From Sphingorhabdus_B arenilitoris (GTDB lineage Bacteria; Pseudomonadota; Alphaproteobacteria; Sphingomonadales; Sphingomonadaceae): a stretch of 64,000 bases of DNA. Within the stretch, counting starts at the first letter, position 1; each line of letters begins with the position of its first letter. The translations under genes were made by a program, and so were the position numbers. The notes beneath the pieces were generated by a model, which did no database searches, was not told the origin of the DNA, and saw only the letters and a program-made list of their open reading frames with translations. The stretch is from contig NZ_JBHSDH010000013.1 of assembly GCF_042651485.1 (NCBI RefSeq), positions 1,240,001 to 1,304,000 of the forward strand, written 5' to 3'. This document shows, in pieces, positions 16,305-24,776 of the stretch.

Positions 16305-17789
16305 TTAATCTTCATAATCGGAATATTGATCCTCTGCCAAGTCACTGAACCGCGTGATTTTTGCTTCGAATTTCATTCGGACTTTACCCGTTGAACCGTG
16401 GCGCTGCTTGGCCACGATCAGCTCCGATATACCGTGAATGCGCGACATGGTTTCCTGCCAAGCGGCATAGGCGGCTTCATCATTATGATCAGGTTCTTTG
16501 GCCGCTTCATAATAATCGCCGCGATAAATGAACCAAACCATATCGGCATCCTGCTCGATCGATCCAGATTCGCGCAAATCCGATAACATCGGCCGCTTGT
16601 CATCGCGCTGCTCCACCGCGCGCGACAATTGCGACAGCGCGATCACCGGCACGGCCAATTCTTTTGCCAGTGTTTTCAAACCCCGGCTAATCTCCGAAAT
16701 TTCGTTCACGCGGTTATCATTGGCCCGCGCCGAGCCTTGCAATAGCTGCAGATAATCGACGATGATAAGGCCGATGCCGCGTTGGCGTTGCAACCGGCGG
16801 GCGCGGGTCCGTAATGCGGCGATCGACAGCGCAGGCGTATCGTCGATGAACAACGGCAATTCCTGCAATTCCCGGCTGGCGCGGCTTAGTTCGCGAAAAT
16901 CCTCCCGGCTTATTTTACCCATGCGCAGCAATTCGCTGCTGATCCCCGATTGCTCGGCCAAAATACGGGTAGCGAGCTGATCGGCGGACATTTCCAGACT
17001 GAAAAAAGCAACCTTTGCTCCGACGCGTTTATCCTCGGGTATTTGATCCTGCTCCTCACGCACCCAGCGCTGCGCCGCGTTAAAAGCTATGTTGGTTACC
17101 AATGAGGTTTTGCCCATGCCCGGGCGTCCGGCCAATATAACAAGATCGCTGTTATGTAGGCCGCCAACCTTGCTATTCACACTATTCAAACCGGTGGTAA
17201 CGCCCGATAAATGCCCGCCCGACTGCAACGCTTTTTCAACATTACGTATGGCTTCGGCAGAGGCAGTGAGGAAGCTTTTGGTGCCGCCGCTCTCCCCTTC
17301 GCCTTCGGCAACTTTATAAAGCGCTGATTCGGCTTGTTCAATTTGACCCTTGGGATCCACCGCTTCGCTTGTATCGAGCGCATTTTCCACCAAGGTCCGG
17401 CCAACAGAGACAAGCTCGCGCAGCAACGCCAAGTCGTAAATCTGCTGCGCGAAATCACGCGCGCCTAACAATCCGGCGCCGTCGGCGGTCAACTTCACCA
17501 AATAGCTCGGCCCGCCCAGCTCCTGCATCGTCTCATCATTTTCAAAAAATGGTTTGAGCGTAACCGGCGACACAAGCATATTGCGATCAATCAAACGCAA
17601 TATCTGATCATAAATCCGGCCATGCAGCGGTTCGAAAAAATGTTCCGGTTGCAGCTTGATCGAAATATCCTCGATAATCCGGTTGTCGATCATGATTGCC
17701 CCCAAAAAGGCGGCTTCAGCCTCTACGTTACGGGGCAATTTTACAGGTTCGCCTTCATTCGCGGCGGCAAGTCTTATTGGTTCGGCCAT
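16305..17789 (-). CDS. dnaB: Replicative DNA helicase
   Basis: A 494-residue DnaB. The N-terminal dimerisation domain (RNVEAEAAFLGAIMIDNRIIEDI...HFFEPLHGRIYDQI) is followed by a linker and the RecA-like helicase domain with Walker A AGRPGMGKTS, VAFFSLEMSADQLATRILA, Walker B LIIVDYLQLLQG and the arginine-finger region KQRHGSTGKVRMKFE. It is the hexameric fork helicase loaded by DnaC/DnaI-like or DciA-type partners; in alphaproteobacteria DciA is usual (not seen here). ATG 17789, divergent from the UPF0262 gene across about 120 bp. Confidence 0.96.
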   Translation of the reverse strand: MAEPIRLAAANEGEPVKLPRNVEAEAAFLGAIMIDNRIIEDISIKLQPEHFFEPLHGRIYDQILRLIDRNMLVSPVTLKPFFENDETMQELGGPSYLVKLTADGAGLLGARDFAQQIYDLALLRELVSVGRTLVENALDTSEAVDPKGQIEQAESALYKVAEGEGESGGTKSFLTASAEAIRNVEKALQSGGHLSGVTTGLNSVNSKVGGLHNSDLVILAGRPGMGKTSLVTNIAFNAAQRWVREEQDQIPEDKRVGAKVAFFSLEMSADQLATRILAEQSGISSELLRMGKISREDFRELSRASRELQELPLFIDDTPALSIAALRTRARRLQRQRGIGLIIVDYLQLLQGSARANDNRVNEISEISRGLKTLAKELAVPVIALSQLSRAVEQRDDKRPMLSDLRESGSIEQDADMVWFIYRGDYYEAAKEPDHNDEAAYAAWQETMSRIHGISELIVAKQRHGSTGKVRMKFEAKITRFSDLAEDQYSDYED

Positions 17790-17912
17790 GAACTCTTATC
17801 ACCCATATCAACGCACCGGCGCAAGCTTCATCTCAAATAAACTGGGGGCAGTTCTGTGGACAAAATCCAGATAAACTCTTGTCCCAAATATTTGAACGGC
17901 TAACAAAAGGAT

Positions 17913-18395
17913 ATGGGCGACCCGCGGATCATCAAAGTCGAATTGGACGAGGCCACAATATTGTGGCGCAATGCCGATATTGAGCAGGAACGGCGCGTGG
18001 CGATTTTCGATTTGATCGAAGATAATATGTTCAAGCCCCTGCGGCCTGTGGAGGATGGTTATGCCGGACCCTATGCGCTGAACCTAAGCGTTGAGGAAGG
18101 CCGGTTGATTCTCGATATCCGGCGCGAGGACGGCACACCCCATGAAATGATAATATTGGGCCTAGGCCGGTTTCGCCGGCCGGTGCGCGACTATTTTGCC
18201 ATATGCGACAGTTATTATCAGGCGATCCGTAAATCCACCGCAGCCGAAATTGAAACCATCGACATGGCGCGGCGCGGCGTTCATAATCAAGCAGCGGAAT
18301 TGCTCATGGACCGGCTCGATGGCAAAGTAGAGGTTGACTTTCCCACAGCGAGACGGTTGTTCACGCTGATTTGCGTGCTGCATATCAAAGGCTAA
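17913..18395 (+). CDS. UPF0262 family protein
   Basis: A 160-residue protein of the UPF0262 family, found almost only in alphaproteobacteria. Recognisable segments are RNADIEQERRVAIFDLIEDNMF, GPYALNLSVEEGRLILDI and GRFRRPVRDYFAICDSYYQAI, with the C-terminal FPTARRLFTLICVLHIKG. Function unknown. ATG 17913 follows AAAAGG by three bases. No signal peptide or membrane segment, so probably cytosolic. Confidence 0.87.
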   Translation: MGDPRIIKVELDEATILWRNADIEQERRVAIFDLIEDNMFKPLRPVEDGYAGPYALNLSVEEGRLILDIRREDGTPHEMIILGLGRFRRPVRDYFAICDSYYQAIRKSTAAEIETIDMARRGVHNQAAELLMDRLDGKVEVDFPTARRLFTLICVLHIKG

Positions 18396-18461
18396 AAGCC
18401 AAGAAAACAATAGCGATTCGCGGCACCGAAATATACGTATCAGAGGGGAATATCGCAGGCC

Positions 18462-19148
18462 ATGGCCGGCAAATTTAACATCAATTTCCGCATCATCGCG
18501 ATCGCGGTTGCATTGCTGCTTAGCCTATTTGTGCTTTGGAGCTATGCGCGCAGCTGGGCTCCATCCCGCGACACCTACGCCGTTCAAGGTATTGTCGTCA
18601 GCGCCGAAAATGGTTCGCCCAATTGGTCACAGCTGGGGGCAACTGGTGTCGATTTTGCCTATTTAACCGCAACGGAAGGCGCGGCGGAGCGGGATAAAAG
18701 CTTTCAGGCGAATATGAAAGGCGCGGGCGAAGCCGGAATTCGTTTTGGCGCATTACATCATTTCGACATTTGCCGCCTGGCATCGGATCAAGCCAATCTA
18801 TTCATCACAACCGTGCCGCGTTCGGAAAACGCGCTGCCGCCTGCGGTTCAGCTCGACTTTTCCGACACCTGCACCGGCCGTCCTAACCGGGGCCTGATCC
18901 TATCAGAACTCGCAACATTTTTGGGACAAATAGAAGTGCATAGCGGCGTTCCGGCGGTGCTACTGCTCAACCGGGATTTTGAAAAGGAATATCAAATCAG
19001 TAAGTCGATAGACCGCAATGTCTGGTTGGAAAGCAACTGGTTCCTGCCGGATTATTCGGCCCGCCCATGGGTGATGTGGACAGCCAATAGTGGCCGGATC
19101 ATTGACGGCCTCGACGGACCCGTTCGCTGGGCAGTGGTGCACGAATGA
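18462..19148 (+). CDS. GH25-like membrane-anchored protein with altered active site
   Basis: A 228-residue protein with one N-terminal membrane anchor (residues 10-28) and a glycoside hydrolase family 25 (lysozyme) fold: VQGIVVSAENGSPNWSQL, GVDFAYLTATEG with E72, DKSFQANMKGAGEAGIRFGALHHF and WLESNWFLPDY. In active GH25 enzymes the first strand reads GIDVS and the catalytic acid lies in a DxE motif; here the first Asp is Val45 and the later motif reads D132-F-S134, so key residues are replaced. It may bind rather than cut peptidoglycan. It overlaps cdd by 4 nt. Confidence 0.78.
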   Translation: MAGKFNINFRIIAIAVALLLSLFVLWSYARSWAPSRDTYAVQGIVVSAENGSPNWSQLGATGVDFAYLTATEGAAERDKSFQANMKGAGEAGIRFGALHHFDICRLASDQANLFITTVPRSENALPPAVQLDFSDTCTGRPNRGLILSELATFLGQIEVHSGVPAVLLLNRDFEKEYQISKSIDRNVWLESNWFLPDYSARPWVMWTANSGRIIDGLDGPVRWAVVHE

Positions 19149-19570
19149 GCGAGAATATAACCTTGCTGATCGCGGCGGCACGCGATGCGGCACAAAATGC
19201 CTATGCCCCCTATTCCGGCTATCATGTGGGCGCCGCGCTGCGATTATCCGATGGCAGCATCATCACCGGCGCCAATTTCGAAAATGCAAGCTATGGCATG
19301 ACGCTTTGCGCCGAGACCGTGGCGATTGCGAATGCCAACAGCGCGGGGCGATTGGATCAGATTCGCGATATTGCGATCGTCGGCGGTCCGGCGGGTCAGG
19401 TCGGCATTCACAAAGTAACCCCGTGCGGCAGATGCCGTCAAATTATCAAAGAAGTTGCCGATATTACCGCGCATGACATTCCGGTGCATTGCGCCCATGA
19501 CGGCGGCTGTGATACGCACCTGCTGTCCGAATTATTGCCGCACGCCTTTGGCCCGGCAAACCTGAAATAA
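19145..19570 (+). CDS. cdd: Cytidine deaminase
   Basis: A 141-residue homotetramer-type deaminase of pyrimidine salvage converting (deoxy)cytidine to (deoxy)uridine. Zinc ligands are in CAET and PCGRC, with the catalytic Glu in CAET; GANFENASYGMTLCAE and YAPYSGYHVGAAL are diagnostic. The start overlaps the GH25-like gene by ATGA. dcd follows after 10 bp, so two cytosine deaminases that feed dUMP/dTMP synthesis are likely co-transcribed. Confidence 0.94.
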   Translation: MSENITLLIAAARDAAQNAYAPYSGYHVGAALRLSDGSIITGANFENASYGMTLCAETVAIANANSAGRLDQIRDIAIVGGPAGQVGIHKVTPCGRCRQIIKEVADITAHDIPVHCAHDGGCDTHLLSELLPHAFGPANLK

Positions 19571-19580
19571 GCGAGAATTT

Positions 19581-20135
19581 ATGCCGATATTATCCGACAA
19601 ATGGATCCGCAACGAAGCCCGCCATGCCGGCATGATTGAACCTTTTGTGGAAGCACAAAAGCGCGAAGGATGTATCAGCTATGGCCTGTCATCCTATGGC
19701 TATGACGCACGGGTGTCGGACGAGTTTAAGATATTCACCAATGTGAATAGCAGCGTTGTCGATCCAAAGCGTTTTGACCCCGATAGCTTCATCGATCGGA
19801 AAACCGATTGCTGTATCATCCCGCCCAACAGCTTCGCGCTCGCCCGGACGGTGGAATATTTCCGCATACCGCGCGATGTGCTGGTTATCTGTTTGGGTAA
19901 ATCCACCTATGCCCGCTGCGGCATCATCGTCAATGTCACGCCATTGGAACCCGAATGGGAAGGCCATGTTACGCTGGAATTCAGTAACACCACCCCCCTG
20001 CCCGCAAAAATTTATGCGAACGAAGGTGCGTGTCAATTCCTCTTCCTGAAAGGCAATGAGCCTTGCGAAGTGAGCTATGCCGACCGGTCTGGAAAATATA
20101 TGGGTCAGCAGGGCGTGACTCTCCCCAAACTTTAA
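19581..20135 (+). CDS. dcd: dCTP deaminase
   Basis: A 184-residue enzyme deaminating dCTP to dUTP. The core LGKSTYARCGIIVNVTPLEPEWEGHVTLEFSNTTPLPAKIY contains the conserved catalytic glutamate and the substrate-binding Ser/Arg, and the C-terminal SGKYMGQQGVTLP is the closing lid seen in Dcd. Length matches the family (about 185). ATG 19581 with GCGAGA upstream. No C-terminal dUTPase fusion. Confidence 0.95.
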   Translation: MPILSDKWIRNEARHAGMIEPFVEAQKREGCISYGLSSYGYDARVSDEFKIFTNVNSSVVDPKRFDPDSFIDRKTDCCIIPPNSFALARTVEYFRIPRDVLVICLGKSTYARCGIIVNVTPLEPEWEGHVTLEFSNTTPLPAKIYANEGACQFLFLKGNEPCEVSYADRSGKYMGQQGVTLPKL

Positions 20136-20180
20136 TCCATAGCTGACACGATAGAGGAATCGGAACGATTGGAGAGAGAT

Positions 20181-21347
20181 ATGACGACGACCCCCCGCGA
20201 ATTTGACATCATCGTATATGGCGCAACCGGCTTTACCGGGCGCTTAGTTGCTGAGTATCTTTGCAGCCGCACAGACGCCCCGAAATGGGCGATGGCCGGA
20301 CGGAGTCAAGAGAAACTAGAGGCCGTGCGCGACGAAATTGGCGCGCCCGCCGATACGCCGCTGGTTGTTGCCGACGCCAGCGATCCAGCCTCGCTCGACG
20401 CGATGACTCAGCGCGCGCGTGTTATTATAACCACCGTTGGCCCGTATCAGCTTTATGGCAACAAGCTGCTGGCCGCCTGCGTGAAAAACGGCACCGACTA
20501 TACCGACTTATCGGGGGAACCAGCGTGGATGCGTCAGAAAATTGACGAGCATTTGGACGCGGCCAAGGCATCGGGCGCACGCATTGTATTTTCCGCCGGT
20601 TTTGATTCTATTCCATTCGACCTTGGCGTGATGATGCTGCAAAAACATTGCACCGAAAAATTTGGCAAGCCTGCCCCCCGGATCAAAGGCCGGATGCGTA
20701 AAATGCAGGGCACGTTTTCGGGCGGTACCGCAGCCAGTTTGAAAGCTACAATGACGGCGGCGGCGCAGGATAAAAATATCATCGCCTATCTGGCGAACCC
20801 ATTCAGTCTTGCGGGCGGATTTGAAGGACCCGCACAACCATCGGGCAATAAACCTTTATTCGATGAAAAGCTGAACAGCTGGTGTGCGCCATTTGTCATG
20901 GCACCGATCAACACCAAAAATGTTCACCGTTCGAACGCGTTAATGGGCCACCCTTATGGCACCGATTTTGTCTATGATGAAATGGTGCTGACGGGGCCCG
21001 GCGAAAAAGGGGAGGCAGCGGCCAATTATGTCGCCAATACCCCGACCATGGGCACGCCGAATGATCCGAAACCGGGCGAAGGGCCGAGTAAAGAAGAGCG
21101 CGAAAATGGTTTTTATGACGCCCTGTTCGTTGCCGAATATCCCGATGGTCAAATGGCGATGTTGTCGGTCAAAGGTGATAAAGACCCTGGTTATGGCTCG
21201 ACATCCAAAATGATCGCGGAAACCGGAATCGCTTTACTGACCAGCGATACGCCAGGCGGCATTTGGACGCCTGCATCGGCGCTGGGTGAGCCGTTGGTCG
21301 ATCAATTGCAGCAACGGGCTGGGCTTACCTTCGCCGTCGAAGGATAA
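20181..21347 (+). CDS. Saccharopine dehydrogenase family / trans-acting enoyl reductase-like protein
   Basis: A 388-residue NAD(P)-binding protein. The N-terminus IIVYGATGFTGRLVAEYL is a Rossmann fingerprint, followed by WAMAGRSQEKLEAVRDE, YQLYGNKLLAACVKNGTDYTDLSGEP and CGFDSIPFDLG-like FSAGFDSIPFDLGV. These are typical of the saccharopine dehydrogenase-like reductases related to mycobacterial trans-acting enoyl reductase Rv2449c, not of lysine biosynthesis proper. The start ATG 20181 is fixed by GGAGAGAG just upstream. Physiological substrate unknown. Confidence 0.86.
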   Translation: MTTTPREFDIIVYGATGFTGRLVAEYLCSRTDAPKWAMAGRSQEKLEAVRDEIGAPADTPLVVADASDPASLDAMTQRARVIITTVGPYQLYGNKLLAACVKNGTDYTDLSGEPAWMRQKIDEHLDAAKASGARIVFSAGFDSIPFDLGVMMLQKHCTEKFGKPAPRIKGRMRKMQGTFSGGTAASLKATMTAAAQDKNIIAYLANPFSLAGGFEGPAQPSGNKPLFDEKLNSWCAPFVMAPINTKNVHRSNALMGHPYGTDFVYDEMVLTGPGEKGEAAANYVANTPTMGTPNDPKPGEGPSKEERENGFYDALFVAEYPDGQMAMLSVKGDKDPGYGSTSKMIAETGIALLTSDTPGGIWTPASALGEPLVDQLQQRAGLTFAVEG

Positions 21348-21425
21348 TTCAAGCTGCCGGGTTGATGGACGAATTTACGCAATGGCCCTTCCCATGTTGA
21401 GCGCCAATGCTTAAATGCTCCGCCT

Positions 21426-22238
21426 ATGTTCAAAACTCTGTTCAAACAGAAATCCAAGCCTCGCCCCATTGATGCGGCGCAAATTCCGGTTGGAAGGCGC
21501 GTTTATGCGATTGGCGATGTGCATGGCCGAAATGATTTATTGAAGGAATTATTGCGGAAGATTTTGGACGATGACAATGCGCGCGGCCCCGCAGACATGC
21601 AGATTATCATGCTCGGCGATTTGGTCGACCGAGGCCCCGACAGCGCCGGAGTAATCGATACTGCGATGGCGTTGAAGGACTGGAAACCCAACACCCGTTT
21701 CTTGACCGGCAATCATGAGGAAGTTTTTCTGGACGCAGTGAACAGCGGCGATCCGAAAATTGTCCGCTTCTTTATCCGTATCGGCGGCGAAAGCACGATA
21801 TTATCCTATCCGATCAGCCGCAAAGACTATCTGAAAATGGATATGAAGGAACTGGCTGAAAAACTTCCTCAGATTATTCCGCAAAGACATGTCGATTTTC
21901 TGACGAGTTTTGAAGATCAGATAGTGATTGGGGACTATATATTTGTTCATGCTGGTATCCGTCCCGGCGTCGCAATCGAGGATCAGGAGGCAACGGATTT
22001 GCGCTGGATCCGAGGTAGCTTTTTGAACCACAAGGGCGATTTTGAAAAGGTCGTCGTCTATGGCCACACCATCACCAAAGATGTCGATGAGAGCCGGAGC
22101 CGGATCGGCATAGATACAGGAGCCTATGACAGCGGAAAATTGACCGCAATCGGGCTGGAAGGCGGTGAGCGTTGGTATCTGCAGACGGGCGAAGCGAAGA
22201 AGGGCGGCAAAAAGTCAGCGAAGAAAGAAACCGCCTAA
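21426..22238 (+). CDS. Metallophosphoesterase (serine/threonine phosphatase-like)
   Basis: A 270-residue PPP-type calcineurin-fold phosphatase. Metal-binding motifs appear in order: GDVHGR, GDLVDRG and GNHE, then VHAGIRPGV and VYGHT with the remaining histidines. This is the arrangement of small bacterial PrpA/lambda-phosphatase-like proteins. The C-terminal tail is lysine-rich (KKGGKKSAKKE). ATG 21426. It stands alone between the reductase and the M28 peptidase, all on the plus strand. Confidence 0.88.
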   Translation: MFKTLFKQKSKPRPIDAAQIPVGRRVYAIGDVHGRNDLLKELLRKILDDDNARGPADMQIIMLGDLVDRGPDSAGVIDTAMALKDWKPNTRFLTGNHEEVFLDAVNSGDPKIVRFFIRIGGESTILSYPISRKDYLKMDMKELAEKLPQIIPQRHVDFLTSFEDQIVIGDYIFVHAGIRPGVAIEDQEATDLRWIRGSFLNHKGDFEKVVVYGHTITKDVDESRSRIGIDTGAYDSGKLTAIGLEGGERWYLQTGEAKKGGKKSAKKETA

Positions 22239-22299
22239 GCCACCAACCCATAGCGGGTTTATCCTTGCATCTGCCGCGCCCATGTTGCAGCCTATGGGC

Positions 22300-23613
22300 A
22301 TGAGAAAACTTACCCTATTTGTTAGCGCAGCTGCATTATTTATCACTCCCCCTGCTGGTGCTAAAGCCTCCCCCGACGCCGCTTCCTTGCAAAGCACGGT
22401 CGAAAAGCTGGTTAGCTTTGGCACCCGTCACACCTTATCGTCGCCAGATCACCCCACGCGCGGTATTGGCGCGGCGCGGCGGTGGGCGGCCGATGAATTT
22501 AAGAGCGTTTCAAAAGGCTGCGGCGGGTGCCTGACGGTCGAAAATATCGAACGCGTTTTTTCGGGCCCGCGCGCGCCCGACGGCGTCAATGTAGTCAATG
22601 TTCTGGCTGTGCAAATGGGCAAAAGGGGATGGGACCATGTGATCATCGTCGCAGGCCATATTGACAGCCGCGTGACCGATCCGATGAATTTTACAGATGA
22701 TGCCCCCGGCGCAAATGACGACGGCAGCGGCACTGCCTTGGTGATGGAGGCCGCGCGGGTGTTGGCAGGGGAAGAGATGGAGGCAACCATCGTGTATGCC
22801 CTATTATCCGGAGAGGAACAGGGGCTTTGGGGCGGCACATTGCTGGCCGAAATCGCCAAGAAGCGCGGATGGAAAGTCTCCGCCATGTTGAACAATGACA
22901 TAGTGGGCAACAGCGTCGGCACCGATGGCCGCGTTGTCGCCGACCGCGTCCGCGTCTTTAGCGAGGGGATCAGGGCCTCGGAAGATATCGACGCGATGAT
23001 GGCCCGGCGCGGCAGCGGCGGAGAGGATGACGGCCCGTCCCGCGCGTTAATGCGAGCAGCAGAGCGGGCAGCCGAACGGAATGACGATCTGCGGTTGGAG
23101 GTGTTTGGCGTACGCCGCCCCGACCGTTTCCGCAGAGGCGGGGATCATCTGCCTGCGCTGGAATTGGGCTTTCCCGCTGTGCGCTTCACCGTTGGCGTGG
23201 AAAATTATGTGGGTCAGCATCAGGACCTGCGCAGCGAAGATGGTCTGGAATATGGCGATACCGTCGACAAAATGGATTTCGACTATCTGACGCGGGTAAC
23301 CGCGCTCAATATTGCGACGATCCGAGAGTTGGGTGCAGCGCCGGCTGCTCCCGACAGCGCATCATTAGGCGGCGCTGTATCATCGGACACCATCGTCAAC
23401 TGGCAAGCTGTGGAGGGTGCAGCGGGTTACAAAGTCTATTGGCGGCGCAGCGACCAGCGGGATTGGGAGGATAGCCGCATGGTGAGCGCGGATCAGACCA
23501 GTCTGAAATTAGAGGGCGTGATTGTCGATGATTATTTCGCTGGCGTTGCAGCGGTCAGCGCATCGGGCGCCGAAAGCATCGTGACCTTCGCAGGTTTGCC
23601 GCCCAGAGAATAA
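22300..23613 (+). CDS. Exported M28 family zinc aminopeptidase with C-terminal Fn3-like domain
   Basis: A 437-residue secreted peptidase. The signal peptide is MRKLTLFVSAAALFITPPAGAKA; ATG 22300 is preferred although ATGs at 22294 and 22282 are in frame. The M28 zinc site is seen in VAGHIDS, GANDDGSGTALVMEAARVL, LLSGEEQGLWGG (catalytic Glu) and LNNDIVGN, with the last histidine near GQHQDLRSEDG. Residues from about 350 on (SDTIVNWQAVEGAAGYKVYWRRS...) form a fibronectin type III-like domain, as in other secreted M28 enzymes. It probably removes N-terminal residues in the periplasm or outside. Confidence 0.88.
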   Translation: MRKLTLFVSAAALFITPPAGAKASPDAASLQSTVEKLVSFGTRHTLSSPDHPTRGIGAARRWAADEFKSVSKGCGGCLTVENIERVFSGPRAPDGVNVVNVLAVQMGKRGWDHVIIVAGHIDSRVTDPMNFTDDAPGANDDGSGTALVMEAARVLAGEEMEATIVYALLSGEEQGLWGGTLLAEIAKKRGWKVSAMLNNDIVGNSVGTDGRVVADRVRVFSEGIRASEDIDAMMARRGSGGEDDGPSRALMRAAERAAERNDDLRLEVFGVRRPDRFRRGGDHLPALELGFPAVRFTVGVENYVGQHQDLRSEDGLEYGDTVDKMDFDYLTRVTALNIATIRELGAAPAAPDSASLGGAVSSDTIVNWQAVEGAAGYKVYWRRSDQRDWEDSRMVSADQTSLKLEGVIVDDYFAGVAAVSASGAESIVTFAGLPPRE

Positions 23614-23660
23614 AACTACCAGCGTTCAAACCCTTGTCATGCAAGGAAGGTAAGCCCAAC

Positions 23661-23691
23661 AAAAAAGGCGGCGCTCTCCTCGAACGCCGCC
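23661..23691 (-). terminator. Rho-independent terminator of ctrA
   Basis: GGCGGCG (23667-23673) pairs with CGCCGCC (23685-23691) around an 11-nt loop; on the minus strand the stem is followed by six T residues (complement of 23661-23666). It lies 32 bp past the ctrA stop and may also stop plus-strand transcripts from the M28 gene, though the T-tract is weaker in that direction. Confidence 0.85.
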
Positions 23692-23722
23692 CTTTATGTT
23701 ACTACGGGGTGTATTAACTTGT

Positions 23723-24430
23723 TTAGGCCACCTGAGGTTGCGGCGCTTCATCGCTGTCCATATCGCGCAGAACATAGCCGCGGCCCCATACGGTTTCGAT
23801 ATAATTTTCACCGCCGCAAGCCAGCGCGAGTTTCTTACGCAACTTGCAGATGAAAACGTCGATAATTTTCAATTCTGGCTCATCCATTCCGCCATATAAA
23901 TGGTTCAAAAACATCTCTTTGGTGAGCGTCGTACCCTTGCGAAGGCTGAGCAATTCCAGCATCGCATATTCTTTACCCGTCAAATGCACACGCGCACCGT
24001 CGACTTCGACAGTTTTGGCATCCAGGTTAACCGAGAGTTTGCCTGTGCGGATCACTGACTGCGAATGGCCCTTTGACCGGCGCACAACGGCGTGGATGCG
24101 CGCGACCAATTCTTCACGGTGGAATGGTTTAGTGACATAATCGTCAGCGCCAAAGCCAAAGGAGCGAACTTTGCTGTCCATCTCGCTAATGCCGGACAAG
24201 ATCAGAACCGGTGTCTGCACTTTGGCGACGCGCAGCTTTTTGAGCACATCATAGCCATGCATATCGGGCAAATTCAGGTCTAGCAAGATGATGTCATAAT
24301 CATACAGCTTACCCAAATCGAGGCCTTCTTCGCCCAGATCGGTCGTGTAGACATTAAAGCCTTCTGTCGCGAGCATCATTTCGATGGCTTTTGCGGTCGT
24401 TGGCTCGTCTTCTATCAATAATACTCGCAT
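23723..24430 (-). CDS. ctrA: Cell-cycle response regulator CtrA
   Basis: A 235-residue OmpR-family regulator. Receiver domain residues 1-115 with the phosphoacceptor D51 (LLDLNLPD) and K101 (VTKPF); winged-helix DNA-binding domain 125-225 including LTGKEYAMLELL, LYGGMDEPELKIIDVFICKLRKKL and TVWGRGYVLRD, all close to Caulobacter CtrA. The C-terminus ends in -VA, a small hydrophobic end compatible with ClpXP recognition. It controls cell-cycle, motility and envelope genes. The 346-bp upstream region holds a CtrA box and two GANTC sites, so autoregulation and methylation control are likely. Confidence 0.96.
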   Translation of the reverse strand: MRVLLIEDEPTTAKAIEMMLATEGFNVYTTDLGEEGLDLGKLYDYDIILLDLNLPDMHGYDVLKKLRVAKVQTPVLILSGISEMDSKVRSFGFGADDYVTKPFHREELVARIHAVVRRSKGHSQSVIRTGKLSVNLDAKTVEVDGARVHLTGKEYAMLELLSLRKGTTLTKEMFLNHLYGGMDEPELKIIDVFICKLRKKLALACGGENYIETVWGRGYVLRDMDSDEAPQPQVA

Positions 24431-24552
24431 CTGGTAAAACCCCTCATGCTATATTTGCGTCCCCCAACCCCATTTCGTCCTAGCCCTGTCGTGTGGGCCA
24501 AATCAAAATGGCGTTGGTATTTATTAACCATAAGGGAAATGAACTTAAAAGG

Positions 24553-24567
24553 TTAATTTCGCGTTAA
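24553..24567. promoter_or_regulatory. CtrA box (TTAA-N7-TTAA) upstream of ctrA
   Basis: TTAATTTCGCGTTAA matches the full CtrA consensus TTAA-N7-TTAA exactly and is followed by C as in the extended form. It lies 123 bp upstream of the ctrA start, in the position expected for an autoregulatory P2-type promoter. The motif is symmetric, so it could also act on the pirin gene 210 bp away. Confidence 0.75.
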
Positions 24568-24582
24568 CGTAGCAAAACCGGC

Positions 24583-24617
24583 GAGTCGCGAATGGCAAAA
24601 TCGTTAAGAAACGACTC
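24583..24617. promoter_or_regulatory. Two GANTC (CcrM methylation) sites upstream of ctrA
   Basis: GAGTC at 24583-24587 and GACTC at 24613-24617 are GANTC sites 30 bp apart, just upstream of the CtrA box. In Caulobacter a GANTC in the ctrA P1 promoter ties its firing to the hemimethylated state after fork passage; the same logic is inferred here. The sites are seen directly; the promoter itself is not mapped. Confidence 0.6.
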
Positions 24618-24776
24618 GTTTCTGCGGGTTTGAGCAGATTATGGAACGGTAAAATAAATTTGAAAAAACTTCAATTTCCGGCGGATATGGCCTTGCCACT
24701 TGTCAAATCCAATTCCGAAACCCACATTCTCACCGTTCCAGCGGTTATTTTTCCCCGCTGATGTTTGGCAAAATAA

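Larger units (their letters stand above)
24431..24776. other. ctrA/pirin divergent control region
   Basis: A 346-bp AT-rich gap between the divergent ctrA and pirin genes. It holds the CtrA box and GANTC pair listed separately, plus further TTAA half-sites (for example at 24523-24526 and 24545-24548) that do not have the 7-bp spacing. No open frame or structured RNA is recognisable. The length and TTAA density are typical for a complex, multi-promoter ctrA regulatory region. Confidence 0.7.
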
